DNA of 48,227 bases from an uncultured Rhizobium sp. (GTDB taxonomy: Bacteria; Pseudomonadota; Alphaproteobacteria; Rhizobiales; Rhizobiaceae), in assembly GCA_945952045.1 (NCBI GenBank), contig CAMFHE010000037.1, forward strand, positions 1 to 48,227, in the 5' to 3' direction. Within the stretch, counting starts at the first letter, position 1. Each line of letters starts with the position of its first letter. Below, piece by piece: positions 1-8,001 of this stretch. A model generated the notes under the pieces. The model was not told the DNA's origin, did not search any database, and saw nothing but the letters and a program-made list of their open reading frames with translations. Both the position numbers and the translations under genes were made by a program.

Positions 1-69
1 GCTACGTCCCGCGACAATCTCACACTGGCCATCGAGCGCGTCGCCGATGCGCTGGCCTTGCTCCGTTAA
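1..69 (+). CDS. C-terminal end of an upstream gene, possibly a PLP-dependent aminotransferase (partial)
   Basis: An open frame enters from the left edge and ends in TAA; only the last 22 residues are visible, ending in the helical stretch IERVADALALLR. A closing helix of the type 'TSxENLxxAIERLADAL' is common at the C-terminus of fold-type I aminotransferases, which is the only reason for the tentative name. The next gene starts 12 bases downstream behind an AGGGAGAG ribosome binding site, so this gene is probably the preceding cistron of the same operon. The identity cannot be settled from 22 residues. Confidence 0.4.
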   Translation, partial: ATSRDNLTLAIERVADALALLR

Positions 70-81
70 AGGGAGAGAACC

Positions 82-888
82 ATGTCCCATTTCCAGAGAG
101 TTCTGTTGACGGGCGCTGCCGGCGGCGTCGGATCGGCGCTTCGCCAGTCCGGCACGCGGCTCGGCAAGATCGTGCGCCTCTCCGATCGCAAGCCATGCAC
201 CGATCTCGCCGCGCATGAAGAAGATGCGACGCTCGACCTTGCCGATTTCGACGCGGTGTCGGACGCGGTGAAGGGCTGCGACGCCATCGTCCATCTCGGT
301 GGCCAGCCGCTCGAAGCTGAATGGAAGACCATCCTGGACAGCAATATTTCCGGCGGCTATCACATCTATGAGGCGGCGCGCCGCCATGGCGTCAAGCGCA
401 TCGTCTATGCAAGCTCCGTCCATGCCATCGGCTATTACGAGCGCAACGAAACCATTGACGGCACCGTGCCGACACGACCCGACAGCCTTTACGGCGTATC
501 GAAAACCTTTGTCGAAAATCTCGGTCGCTACTATTTCGACAAGTTCGGCATCGAGACGGTCTCGGTCCGCATCGGCTCCTGCTTCCCCGAGCCGACCGAT
601 CGTCGCCACCTGATCACCTGGCTGTCCTATCGCGATTGCCGCCAGCTCGTCGAAAAGTGCCTGTCGGCAGAACGCACCGGCTTCATGGTGGTCTACGGCA
701 TGTCGAACAACAGCCGCGCCTTCTGGGACAATCGCACCGCCGCTTCGCTCGGCTACAAGCCGCAAGACAGCGCCGACGATTATGCCGAAGCCGTCTTCGC
801 CAAGACCCGCCAGGGCGACCCGAACGATCCGGCCGTGCGGTTCCAGGGCGGCAGCTTCTGCGCCGCCGGTCATTTCGAGGACAAGTGA
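82..888 (+). CDS. NAD-dependent epimerase/dehydratase family protein, uronate dehydrogenase-like
   Basis: This is a 268-residue extended-fold SDR. The NAD-binding motif GAAGGVG is at residues 11-17, a Ser-Ser pair at 111-112 and the catalytic Tyr137-x3-Lys141 in LYGVSK. The sequence resembles Agrobacterium uronate dehydrogenase (about 265 aa) along its length as I remember it: DAIVHLGG, NISGGYHIYEAAR, VRIGSC.PEP and the C-terminal DPNDPAVRFQGG all have close counterparts. That enzyme oxidises galacturonate or glucuronate to the aldarolactone with NAD. The true substrate here may be another polyol acid or aldehyde, since the neighbours (FAD oxidase, ThDP enzyme, two SDRs) are not the usual uronate partners. 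The stop codon overlaps the next start (TGATG), so translation is probably coupled. Confidence 0.75.
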   Translation: MSHFQRVLLTGAAGGVGSALRQSGTRLGKIVRLSDRKPCTDLAAHEEDATLDLADFDAVSDAVKGCDAIVHLGGQPLEAEWKTILDSNISGGYHIYEAARRHGVKRIVYASSVHAIGYYERNETIDGTVPTRPDSLYGVSKTFVENLGRYYFDKFGIETVSVRIGSCFPEPTDRRHLITWLSYRDCRQLVEKCLSAERTGFMVVYGMSNNSRAFWDNRTAASLGYKPQDSADDYAEAVFAKTRQGDPNDPAVRFQGGSFCAAGHFEDK

Positions 889-2081
889 TGTCGGCTTCGA
901 GAACTTCCTATGATGTCGTCATCGTCGGCGGCGCCGTGGTCGGCAGCGCCACCGCCTATTTCCTGGCGACCAATCCCGATTTCACCGGCTCGGTGCTGGT
1001 GATCGAAAAGGACTGGACCTATCAGCGCTCGGCGACCGCGCTCTCCTCCAGCTCCATCCGCCACCAGTTTTCCAATGCGATCAACGTTCAGGTGTCGCAG
1101 TTCGGCACCGAATTCATTCGCCATTTCAAGGAAAACGTCGCTGTCGACGACGATACGCCGGAAATCGGCTTTCACGAGAACGGCTATCTTTTCCTCGCCG
1201 AAGACGAGCGCGGCGCCGACGTGCTTCGCCGCAACCACGACACCCAGGTCTCCTGTGGCGCCGAGGTCTCGCTTCTCGACCCCGACGCTTTGGCCAGGCG
1301 TTTCCCCTGGCTGAATACGGAAGGTCTGACGCTCGGCAGCAAGGGCGAACGCGGCGAAGGCTGGTTCGACAGCGTCGGCCTGCTTCAGGGCTTCCGCAAG
1401 AAGGCGCGCTCGCTCGGCGTCGAATATATCGAGGACGAAGTCGTCTCGATCGAGCGCGACGGCGAGCGCATCGTTTCGGTCACGACCCGCAAGGGGCAGA
1501 CGATTGCCTGCGGCACGCTCGTCAATACCTCTGGCACCAACGGCAAGAACATGGCGCGTTTGGCCGGCCTCGACATTCCCGTCGAGCCGCGCCGCCGCTC
1601 CCTCTTCGTGGTCGATTGCCGCGAGCCGCTGGGGGCCGGCGTTGGCCTGACCATCGATCCGACCGGGGTCTTCTTTCGCCCGGAAGGTAAATTCTACCTG
1701 ATGGGCACCTATCCCAAGCACGATCCGGAAGTCGATCCAAACGACTTCGCCGTCATGCATGACGAGTTCGAGGAAGAAATCTGGCCGACGCTCGCAAACC
1801 GCGTGCCGGCATTCGAGGCGATCAAGGTCGTCAACAGCTGGGCGGGGCATTACGACTACTGCACCCTCGACCACAACGTCATTCTCGGGCCGCATACGGA
1901 CGTGAAGAATTTCCTCTTCGCCAACGGCTTTTCGGGCCATGGCCTGCAGCAATCGCCGGCCATGGGGCGCGGGCTTGCCGAACTGATCACCTATGGCGGC
2001 TTCCGCACGCTCGACCTTTCGCCCTTCGGCTATGAGCGCGTCGTCGCAAACCGTCCCTTCCTTGAGGATGCTGTCATCTGA
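888..2081 (+). CDS. FAD-dependent oxidoreductase of the DAO (D-amino acid/sarcosine/glycine oxidase) family
   Basis: The protein has 397 residues when started at the ATG that overlaps the previous stop; longer in-frame starts would run through the preceding gene and are not credible. The N-terminus carries a Rossmann FAD motif, VIVGGAVVGSATAYFL (GGAVVG at 14-19), followed by an IEKDW acidic strand end. The C-terminal part has the DAO-type FAD closing motif around FANGFSGHGLQQSPAMGRGLAELI. Family members oxidise secondary or primary amines and amino acids (sarcosine, dimethylglycine, D-amino acids) or 2-hydroxy acids in the cytoplasm; the sequence looks closest to the sarcosine dehydrogenase/FOXRED1-like branch. 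No folate-binding GcvT domain is attached. Substrate unknown. It sits between an SDR and a ThDP enzyme in one operon. Confidence 0.8.
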   Translation: MSASRTSYDVVIVGGAVVGSATAYFLATNPDFTGSVLVIEKDWTYQRSATALSSSSIRHQFSNAINVQVSQFGTEFIRHFKENVAVDDDTPEIGFHENGYLFLAEDERGADVLRRNHDTQVSCGAEVSLLDPDALARRFPWLNTEGLTLGSKGERGEGWFDSVGLLQGFRKKARSLGVEYIEDEVVSIERDGERIVSVTTRKGQTIACGTLVNTSGTNGKNMARLAGLDIPVEPRRRSLFVVDCREPLGAGVGLTIDPTGVFFRPEGKFYLMGTYPKHDPEVDPNDFAVMHDEFEEEIWPTLANRVPAFEAIKVVNSWAGHYDYCTLDHNVILGPHTDVKNFLFANGFSGHGLQQSPAMGRGLAELITYGGFRTLDLSPFGYERVVANRPFLEDAVI

Positions 2082-2097
2082 CGGCCAGGAGATAGTC

Positions 2098-3783
2098 ATG
2101 AAAAGCGATATCGCACTGCGCAGCGGCGGCCAGGTCCTGGTCGACGCCCTGAAAATTCATGGCGTCGAGCGTGTCTTCGGCGTTCCCGGCGAAAGCTATC
2201 TCGCGGCGCTGGATGCGTTTCACGACACCGAAGACGCCATGCAGTTCGTCATCTGCCGCCAGGAAGGCGGCGCGGCCTATATGGCGGAAGCCTATGGCAA
2301 ATTGACCGGCAAGCCCGGCATCTGCTTCGTCACCCGCGGCCCGGGCGCCACCAATGCCTCCGTCGGCGTCCACACCGCCTTTCAGGATTCGACGCCGATG
2401 ATCCTGTTCATCGGTCAGGTAGCGCGCGACCAGATGGAACGCGAAGCCTTCCAGGAAATCGACTATCGCCGCATGTTCGGCCAGATGGCGAAATGGGTGG
2501 TGGAAATCGAGGATGCGGCGCGCATCCCCGAGCTGATCTCCCAGGCATTCCATCGCGCCGTCAACGGCAGGCCGGGGCCGGTGGTAGTGGCGCTGCCCGA
2601 GGATATGCTGACCGACATGGTTTCGGTTGCCGATACGCCGGCCTTCAAGCGGGTCGAAACCTATGCCGGCGAGCCGCAGCTCGATGAGCTTGTCGCGCGG
2701 CTTGCCGAAGCCAAACGGCCGATGGTCGTCGCCGGCGGCGGCGGCTGGACGCAGCAGGCGGTTGCCGATCTGCGCGCTTTCTCCGAAGCCTTCGCGCTGC
2801 CGATCGCCGCTTCCTTCCGCTGTCAGGACCTGTTCGACAACACGCATGCCAACTATGCCGGCGATCTCGGCCTTGCCGCCGGGCCGAAGCTGATCCAGCA
2901 CATGAAGGATTGCGATCTCCTGATCTCCATCGGCGCCCGTCTCGGCGAAATGACCACTGGCGCCTATACGCTGATCGATATCCCCGTGCCAAAGCAGACG
3001 CTGGTCCACATCCATCCGGGCGCGGAAGAACTCGGCCGGGTCTATCACGCCAGCCTGCCGATCAATGCCAGCGTTGCCGGTTTCCTCTCGCAGGCAGCCA
3101 AGCTGAAGCCCTCTACTGCTCCGACCTGGGAAGCCTGGACGAAGACAGCGCATGCCGACTATCTCGACAATCTCAGGCATCCGACGACGCCCGGCCCGGT
3201 GCAGATGGGCGATGTCATGGAATGGCTGCGCGGTCACCTTCCCAAAGACGCCATCCTGACGACGGGCGCCGGCAATTATTCGGCCTGGGCGCATCGTTTC
3301 TACCAGTATCGCAGCTTCCGCACCCAGCTTGGCCCGACCAACGGCTCCATGGGTTATGGCGTGCCGGCGGCAATTGCGGCCAAGATCACCGCGCCCGAGC
3401 GGACGGTCGTCGCCTTTGCCGGCGATGGCTGCTTCCTGATGAACGGTCAGGAATTGGCGACCGCCATGCAATACGACGCCCGCGTCGTCTTCCTGGTCAT
3501 CAACAACGGCATGTATGGCACGATCCGCATGCATCAGGAGCGCAGCTATCCCGGCCGCGTTTCCGGCACGAAGCTCACAAACCCGGATTTCGCAGCGCTT
3601 GCCCGCTCCTATGGGCTGCATGGCGAGACGGTCGAGGCGACCGAGGACTTCATCGGCGCCTTCCAGCGCTCTGAAGCCTCGGGCAAGCCGGCGCTGATCG
3701 AAATCCGCATCGATCCCGAAGCGTTGACGCCGAAGATGAGCCTGACGCAAATTCGCGATCAGGCCATCGCCCAGGGGCGCTGA
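2098..3783 (+). CDS. Thiamine diphosphate-dependent enzyme, acetolactate synthase large subunit-like
   Basis: Starting at the ATG 16 bases after the previous stop, behind GGAGATAGTC, gives 561 residues, a normal length for the family. Domain order is N-terminal pyrimidine-binding (residues about 10-180, with FGVPGE and the activating Glu56 in [14 protein letters not shown]), central TPP_enzyme_M (about 200-330) and C-terminal diphosphate-binding domain (about 385-535). The ThDP motif begins GDG at 442-444 and ends NN at 469-470. These enzymes cleave or condense 2-oxo acids or acyloins through a carbanion intermediate. No small regulatory subunit is adjacent and the neighbours are oxidoreductases, so a catabolic C-C lyase is more likely than biosynthetic IlvB. 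The reaction is not deducible from sequence alone. Confidence 0.8.
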   Translation: MKSDIALRSGGQVLVDALKIHGVERVFGVPGESYLAALDAFHDTEDAMQFVICRQEGGAAYMAEAYGKLTGKPGICFVTRGPGATNASVGVHTAFQDSTPMILFIGQVARDQMEREAFQEIDYRRMFGQMAKWVVEIEDAARIPELISQAFHRAVNGRPGPVVVALPEDMLTDMVSVADTPAFKRVETYAGEPQLDELVARLAEAKRPMVVAGGGGWTQQAVADLRAFSEAFALPIAASFRCQDLFDNTHANYAGDLGLAAGPKLIQHMKDCDLLISIGARLGEMTTGAYTLIDIPVPKQTLVHIHPGAEELGRVYHASLPINASVAGFLSQAAKLKPSTAPTWEAWTKTAHADYLDNLRHPTTPGPVQMGDVMEWLRGHLPKDAILTTGAGNYSAWAHRFYQYRSFRTQLGPTNGSMGYGVPAAIAAKITAPERTVVAFAGDGCFLMNGQELATAMQYDARVVFLVINNGMYGTIRMHQERSYPGRVSGTKLTNPDFAALARSYGLHGETVEATEDFIGAFQRSEASGKPALIEIRIDPEALTPKMSLTQIRDQAIAQGR

Positions 3784-3826
3784 CGTCAGGTCGTCAGCCA
3801 CAGAAACATCGTTCAAGAGGTGGAAT

Positions 3827-4576
3827 ATGCAGAACCAGTCTGTTGTTATCGTCGGCGGCGCATCCGGTCTCGGGCTTGTGACCGCCAAGCTGATGATCGA
3901 ACGCGGCGCAACCAAAATCGGCCTGATCGATCGCAATGCCGAATTGCTGGCCGCTTCCGCCGCGACCCTGCGCGCCCTCGGCGCCGAGGTCGCGACGGCG
4001 GCTGCCGATATCGCCCGGGCTGAAACCGCCCATCGCGGCTTCCAAGAGGTCGCGGAAAAGCTCGGCCGCGTGCATGCGCTGGTCAACAGCGCCGCCATCT
4101 ATCCGCGCAAGCCGATCCTCGAGATCTCCGATGACGACTGGGATCTCGAAAACGCCATCAACATCAAGGGCACCTATCACATGATGGTGGCGGCGGTGCG
4201 CCACATGCGCCAGTTCGTCAACCTGCCCGAGGTGACCGGCCGCATCGTCAACGTCACCTCCGTCGATGCCTTCAAGGCGCATCCGCAGAACGCCCATTAT
4301 GCCGCGACCAAGGCCGCGGTCGTCAGCCTGACCAAGTCCTTCGCGCAGGAATGCGCCGCCGATCAGATCCTCGTCAACTCCGTTGCCCCGGCCGGCTTTG
4401 CCACCGACCGCGCCAAGGAACTCGGTTTCCTGCCGGAACTTGCGAAAGCCAGCGCGCTCGGACGCGCGGCCGAACCGGTGGAAATGGCCGAATGGATCGT
4501 CATGATGGCGTCGAGCCGAAACACCTATGCGACCGGCGAAAACGTGGTGATCAGCGGGGGCTACATCTATGTCTGA
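3827..4576 (+). CDS. Classical short-chain dehydrogenase/reductase (SDR)
   Basis: This 249-residue protein is a typical classical SDR: cofactor motif GGASGLG at 10-16, NSAA (in place of the usual NNAG) at 87-90, catalytic Ser145, Tyr158 and Lys162 (YAATK), and a C-terminal GGYIYV end. An aspartate after the second strand (LIDRN, Asp35) favours NAD over NADP. The start is preceded by AAGAGGTGGAAT. It is translated 43 bases after the ThDP enzyme and overlaps the next SDR by eight bases, so the two SDRs are very probably co-expressed. It presumably oxidises a secondary alcohol of the pathway substrate; no more can be said. Confidence 0.85.
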   Translation: MQNQSVVIVGGASGLGLVTAKLMIERGATKIGLIDRNAELLAASAATLRALGAEVATAAADIARAETAHRGFQEVAEKLGRVHALVNSAAIYPRKPILEISDDDWDLENAINIKGTYHMMVAAVRHMRQFVNLPEVTGRIVNVTSVDAFKAHPQNAHYAATKAAVVSLTKSFAQECAADQILVNSVAPAGFATDRAKELGFLPELAKASALGRAAEPVEMAEWIVMMASSRNTYATGENVVISGGYIYV

Positions 4577-5312
4577 CAGCTATCGCGTCGCGCTTGTCAC
4601 CGGCGCCACCAGTGGCATCGGCCGGGCCATCGTTCCGGCTTTGCGCCAGCGCGGCCTGATCGTTTATGCCGTCGGCCGCAATGCCGGTCAGCTTGCAGAG
4701 CTTTCAGCTGAAACCGGCGCGCTTCCGATCGAAGCGGATGTGCGCGATGTCGCACGCATCACACAGGCGCTTGAGGGTGTCGAGGTCGATATTCTCGTCA
4801 ACAATGCCGGCATCCTCTCGACGCGGGCGGCTTTTCAGGACATCGACCCCGCCGAGATCGATGCGATGATCGACATCAATCTCAAGGCGCCGATGCATCT
4901 GACGCGCGCCTTCCTTCCGGGCATGGTCGCCCGCAAGCGCGGCCATCTCATCTATCTCGGTTCGAGCGGCGGACAGGCACCCTACCCCAACATGGGCGCC
5001 TACGGGCCGTCCAAGGCGGGCCTCAGCCTGTTCTGCGACAATCTGCGGTGCGATCTGCTCGGCAGTTCGGTGCGGGTCAGCGAAATCGTGCCCGGCCGGG
5101 TGCAGACCGCGCTTTATCGCAACTCGATTGCCGATGGGCAGGCCAATGCCCTGCTCTATGACGGCTACCGCGCCATCCAGCCGGAAAACATCGCCCGCAT
5201 CGTCAGCGATGTCATCGATCTGCCTGTTTTCGTCGACGTCGCCCGCATCGAGGTCTTTCCGACCGACCAGGCGACGGGTGGCGGCACGATGGTGAAGTTC
5301 GAGGCGCCCTGA
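4569..5312 (+). CDS. Classical short-chain dehydrogenase/reductase (SDR), last gene of the operon
   Basis: A 247-residue classical SDR with TGATSGIG at 11-18, NNAG at 78-81, Ser132/Ser133, and Tyr145-x3-Lys149 (YGPSK). The arginine in VGRNAG after the second strand points towards NADP(H) or dual use, unlike the preceding SDR, so the pair could carry out an oxidation and a reduction on the same substrate. Its start lies inside the end of the upstream gene. It closes the + strand operon; a weak 6-bp inverted repeat (CCGGCT/AGCCGG, 5320-5338) follows without a T-run. The C-terminal [11 protein letters not shown] tail resembles serine/3-hydroxyacid dehydrogenase (YdfG-like) SDRs, which is only a hint about substrate. 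Confidence 0.85.
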   Translation: MSDSYRVALVTGATSGIGRAIVPALRQRGLIVYAVGRNAGQLAELSAETGALPIEADVRDVARITQALEGVEVDILVNNAGILSTRAAFQDIDPAEIDAMIDINLKAPMHLTRAFLPGMVARKRGHLIYLGSSGGQAPYPNMGAYGPSKAGLSLFCDNLRCDLLGSSVRVSEIVPGRVQTALYRNSIADGQANALLYDGYRAIQPENIARIVSDVIDLPVFVDVARIEVFPTDQATGGGTMVKFEAP

Positions 5313-5384
5313 TCGGGCGCCGGCTTACGGCTAGCCGGGGTCAATTGCCTCTGCTAGCCTCTTGCCATCATGGGAGGAACGACA

Positions 5385-5588
5385 ATGTCAGACGGCACCG
5401 ACAAGAGTGGCGAGACGAATGAAAAGCCGGATCTCGTGGGCAAATATCGCCCGGTCGCGATCCGTTCGGTGGTCGCCGCCCATGCGATGATCCCGCGCAG
5501 CAAGGGTTCACCTGCTGCGGAGCCGGCGCCGATGGGCGAGATGGGGTTTTCATTGCCGAATGGTTTTCACAATCCGCCTGAGGACTGA
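5385..5588 (+). CDS. Small hypothetical protein (67 aa)
   Basis: The ATG at 5385 is preserved behind a strong GGGAGGAACGACA ribosome binding site; an in-frame ATG 15 bases upstream would place that site inside the gene, so the shorter form is preferred. The product has 67 residues, is rich in Ser, Pro, Gly and charged residues, and shows no membrane segment or known motif. The C-terminal GFSLPNGFHNPPED stretch is the only region that looks structured. It sits alone between the SDR operon and the convergent PanB-like gene. I do not recognise it. The good start signal supports a real gene; codon usage is ordinary. Confidence 0.5.
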   Translation: MSDGTDKSGETNEKPDLVGKYRPVAIRSVVAAHAMIPRSKGSPAAEPAPMGEMGFSLPNGFHNPPED

Positions 5589-5595
5589 CCGGCCA

Positions 5596-6399
5596 CTATT
5601 GGCCTTGTCTCTCAAGGGCCTTCAGGAAATCTTCATATTCGCGACCATCGATGGCGACGCAATGCGCGCGGGCAGGATAGGCGCCGCTGCGAACATCCTG
5701 AGCGTATTCCGTGAAAGCCTTGATGCGCTCGCCCTGCAAACGATCAAATTCGGCGGCAAAATTCCGGTATACCTTGGCGTGGCGGGGATAGTGGCCGCGA
5801 TTGGCGCCAAGCACGTCCTCGGCAAACAGATATTGCGCGTCGCACCCGGAACCGGCCCCCATAGAGAGCATCAACATCGAGGTGCGGCGGCTGATCTCGC
5901 TGGCGATCTGTTCGGGAACGACCTCGATCTCGGCCGCGAAAGCACCGGCTTCCTCCAGCGCCTTAACCTGACGCCAGACCTCCAGAGCGCTCGCCGCCGT
6001 CTTGCCAACCGCCTTGAAGCCGCCCGTCCATGTCGCCTTCGACGGGATGAGGCCGACATGGCCGCAGACCGGAATTCCCTCCTCCCGCATGCGCCGCACG
6101 ATCGACAGGCCGGCCGCGCAATAGACTGCGTCGCCGCCCGCTTTCAGGGCTATGAATGCCGCGCGGATATATTCGTCCGCATTGACGTAATCTCCATATT
6201 CGAGACCGGGGAATGCAAAGCAGCTGGGCGCAGCCTCGCGAAACGCCGGTCCGAGCAGGGAGGGTGGAACCGAAAGCAGATCGATACCGGCCCTTTGCGC
6301 GGCATCCGCCTCCTCCAGACTTGTCACCCGCAACATGGTGAGTTGTCGCGAACCTTTCATCGACAGAAGATCGGCAACGGTCGGGCGTCGACTGCGCAT
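5596..6399 (-). CDS. PanB-like (ketopantoate hydroxymethyltransferase family) protein lacking the usual metal ligands
   Basis: The 267-residue product has the length and landmark motifs of 3-methyl-2-oxobutanoate hydroxymethyltransferase: GHVGLIP at 113-119, GGFKAVGKT at 126-134, AEIEVVP around Glu159, and a GAGSGCDAQYLFAEDVLG segment at 181-198 matching the GIGAG..DGQ..V..D.LG region. However, by remembered alignment to E. coli PanB the Mg ligands appear replaced: the VGDS aspartate region reads VPPS (44-47), ADLPF reads FPGLEY (63-68), and the KIEG glutamate reads YCAAG (93-97). It follows the reductase gene by 38 bases as the last gene of the mocDEF-like operon. It is therefore probably not the pantothenate enzyme; a role in the fate of the demethylation product is only a guess. 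Confidence 0.75.
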   Translation of the reverse strand: MRSRRPTVADLLSMKGSRQLTMLRVTSLEEADAAQRAGIDLLSVPPSLLGPAFREAAPSCFAFPGLEYGDYVNADEYIRAAFIALKAGGDAVYCAAGLSIVRRMREEGIPVCGHVGLIPSKATWTGGFKAVGKTAASALEVWRQVKALEEAGAFAAEIEVVPEQIASEISRRTSMLMLSMGAGSGCDAQYLFAEDVLGANRGHYPRHAKVYRNFAAEFDRLQGERIKAFTEYAQDVRSGAYPARAHCVAIDGREYEDFLKALERQGQ

Positions 6400-6437
6400 G
6401 GGTAACCTCGGACTTGGTTGATCGGTTTGCTTTGAAT

Positions 6438-7658
6438 TCAGGCCGCCAGCAGTGATTTCAGCCGAACGGAGGTCGATGCCAGCGCATCAGGATTGGGGCA
6501 TGCCCGGGCGGCGATCAGCATTTCCGCCAGACGAATGTCGCGCGCCACGGCGTTGCCCATGCCGATGCCGCTTGCAGCCAGAAGACGGCCGGCGCCATCC
6601 AGATGAAACAGGATGAACGCGCCGCCATCGAGGTCGCGGCGCACGGTCTGGGTGGCGGAGCCGGCAAGGCCGGCGATCTGCAGCGACAGATCGAACTGAT
6701 CCGACCAGAACCAGGGCACATGGGCGACGGCGATCCGCTCACCCATAAGATTGCCGGCGGCGAGGATTCCCTGATCCTGGGCGCTGCGCCAGCTTTCCAG
6801 CCGCACGCGGCCTTGACCGTAAAGCGGCATCGGGAAAGAACAGCAATCGCCGGCGGCAAGGATATCGGGATCGGAGGTCACCAGATACTGGTCCACGGCA
6901 ATGCCGTTGTCGAGCGCCAGCCCGGCGGCGCCGGCCAGTTCGACATTGGGCGCCGCGCCGATGCCGAGCACGGCAAGATCACCGGTGATCGCGCGGCCGT
7001 CGATGAGTTTGACGCTGATTTCGTTTTCATGCTCTTCGATGGAAGCGATGGTTGCACCCAGGAGGATATCGACGCCTTCGTCACGATGACGGTCTTCCAC
7101 GACAGCCGCGATCTCGGCCGGCACGGCGCGCGCCAAAAGACGCTTCTGGCTTTCGATCAGGGCAACCTTCGCGCCGGCCTGACGTGCCATGGCCGCCAGT
7201 TCGAGGCCGATGAAACCGCCGCCGATCACAATAAGCCGCGTATTCGCGCTAAGGCGGGCACCGATTGCCAGCGCATCGGCATGGCTGCGCAGCGTCAACA
7301 AATGCCGCGGTGCCGGATAGTTCGGCAATTGCCGCGCATGCGCGCCGGTCGCCAACAACAACCGGTCATAGGCAAGCTCGCGCCCGTCGACCGTCCACAC
7401 CCGCCGTGCCGCACGATCGATCGAAAGCACCGGATTGCCGGTCATCAGCGTAATGCCGGCATCGCGATAGGCCTGCGATTCGGCGATGAAGGCAGGCGCG
7501 GGATTGAGCCCGGCCTTTGACAGCGGCGGGCGGTCATAGGGCTCGTACGCCTCGTCGCCAATCAGAGTCAACCGCCCGGCAAACCCCTTTTCGCGCAAAG
7601 CGAAGGCAGCCCGCGCGCCGCAAAGGCCGGCGCCGATGATGACGATATCGTCCGCCAT
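6438..7658 (-). CDS. mocF: FAD/NAD(P)H ferredoxin reductase of the oxygenase system (MocF-like)
   Basis: A 406-residue reductase of the rubredoxin/putidaredoxin-reductase type. It has an FAD Rossmann motif (GAGLCG at 9-14), the YDRPPLSK segment near 41-48, a NAD(P)H-binding motif (GGGFIG at 146-151), the second FAD contact AAGDCCSF, and a C-terminal Reductase_C-like domain. The ATG chosen lies five bases after the stop of the Rieske gene, with MADDIVIIGAG a normal N-terminus; the upstream in-frame start would overlap that gene. It would pass electrons from NAD(P)H to the Rieske ferredoxin encoded next door. The gene order desaturase-type oxygenase, ferredoxin, reductase matches mocDEF of rhizopine catabolism. 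Confidence 0.85.
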   Translation of the reverse strand: MADDIVIIGAGLCGARAAFALREKGFAGRLTLIGDEAYEPYDRPPLSKAGLNPAPAFIAESQAYRDAGITLMTGNPVLSIDRAARRVWTVDGRELAYDRLLLATGAHARQLPNYPAPRHLLTLRSHADALAIGARLSANTRLIVIGGGFIGLELAAMARQAGAKVALIESQKRLLARAVPAEIAAVVEDRHRDEGVDILLGATIASIEEHENEISVKLIDGRAITGDLAVLGIGAAPNVELAGAAGLALDNGIAVDQYLVTSDPDILAAGDCCSFPMPLYGQGRVRLESWRSAQDQGILAAGNLMGERIAVAHVPWFWSDQFDLSLQIAGLAGSATQTVRRDLDGGAFILFHLDGAGRLLAASGIGMGNAVARDIRLAEMLIAARACPNPDALASTSVRLKSLLAA

Positions 7659-7662
7659 CGCC

Positions 7663-7980
7663 TTACTCCACGGCGATGAAGACATTGCCGGCCTCCACCT
7701 TCACCGGATATGTTTTCAGGTCGATGCACACAGGCGCGCCCTTGGCCTGACCGGTTCGGTAGTTGAAGCGGCCGTTATGCTTGGGACATTCGATGATCTC
7801 ATCCATGACGAGACCATCGGCCAGATGGATTTTCTCATGGGTGCACAAGCCGTCTGTGGCGAAGAATTCGTCCTCGGGGCTGCGATAGATGGCAAATGTC
7901 CGGCCTCCGTGGTCGAAACGGATGACGTCTTCCTCATCGACGTCATCGACCGAACAAGCCTTGATCCAGAGATTGGTCAT
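7663..7980 (-). CDS. mocE: MocE-type Rieske [2Fe-2S] ferredoxin
   Basis: The 105-residue protein is a single Rieske domain with ligands Cys46-x-His48 and Cys65-x2-His68 (CTHEKIHL ... CPKHNGRF). It has no membrane anchor or signal peptide, so it is a soluble electron carrier. The ATG follows AAAGGAGGAAAGAC, an excellent ribosome binding site. It stands between the oxygenase and the reductase gene and should shuttle single electrons between them. Small Rieske ferredoxins also serve aromatic-ring dioxygenases, but the partner here is a histidine-box membrane-type oxygenase rather than a Rieske oxygenase, which specifically supports the MocE assignment. Confidence 0.88.
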   Translation of the reverse strand: MTNLWIKACSVDDVDEEDVIRFDHGGRTFAIYRSPEDEFFATDGLCTHEKIHLADGLVMDEIIECPKHNGRFNYRTGQAKGAPVCIDLKTYPVKVEAGNVFIAVE

Positions 7981-8001
7981 GTCTTTCCTCCTTTTAAAAC
8001 G

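Noticed and set aside
82..888. Firm naming of the first gene as udh (uronate dehydrogenase)
   Set aside because: Similarity is strong but the operon partners do not match uronate degradation, so the gene symbol was withheld.
870..4098. Long minus-strand open frames (870-2099 and 2074-4098) opposite the first operon
   Set aside because: They are antisense to genes with clear motifs, have no ribosome sites, contain low-complexity Arg/Ala/Gly-rich translations and result from GC-rich third-position bias.
5320..5338. CCGGCT/AGCCGG inverted repeat after the second SDR gene as a terminator
   Set aside because: Only six base pairs and no T-run; too weak to call as a feature.
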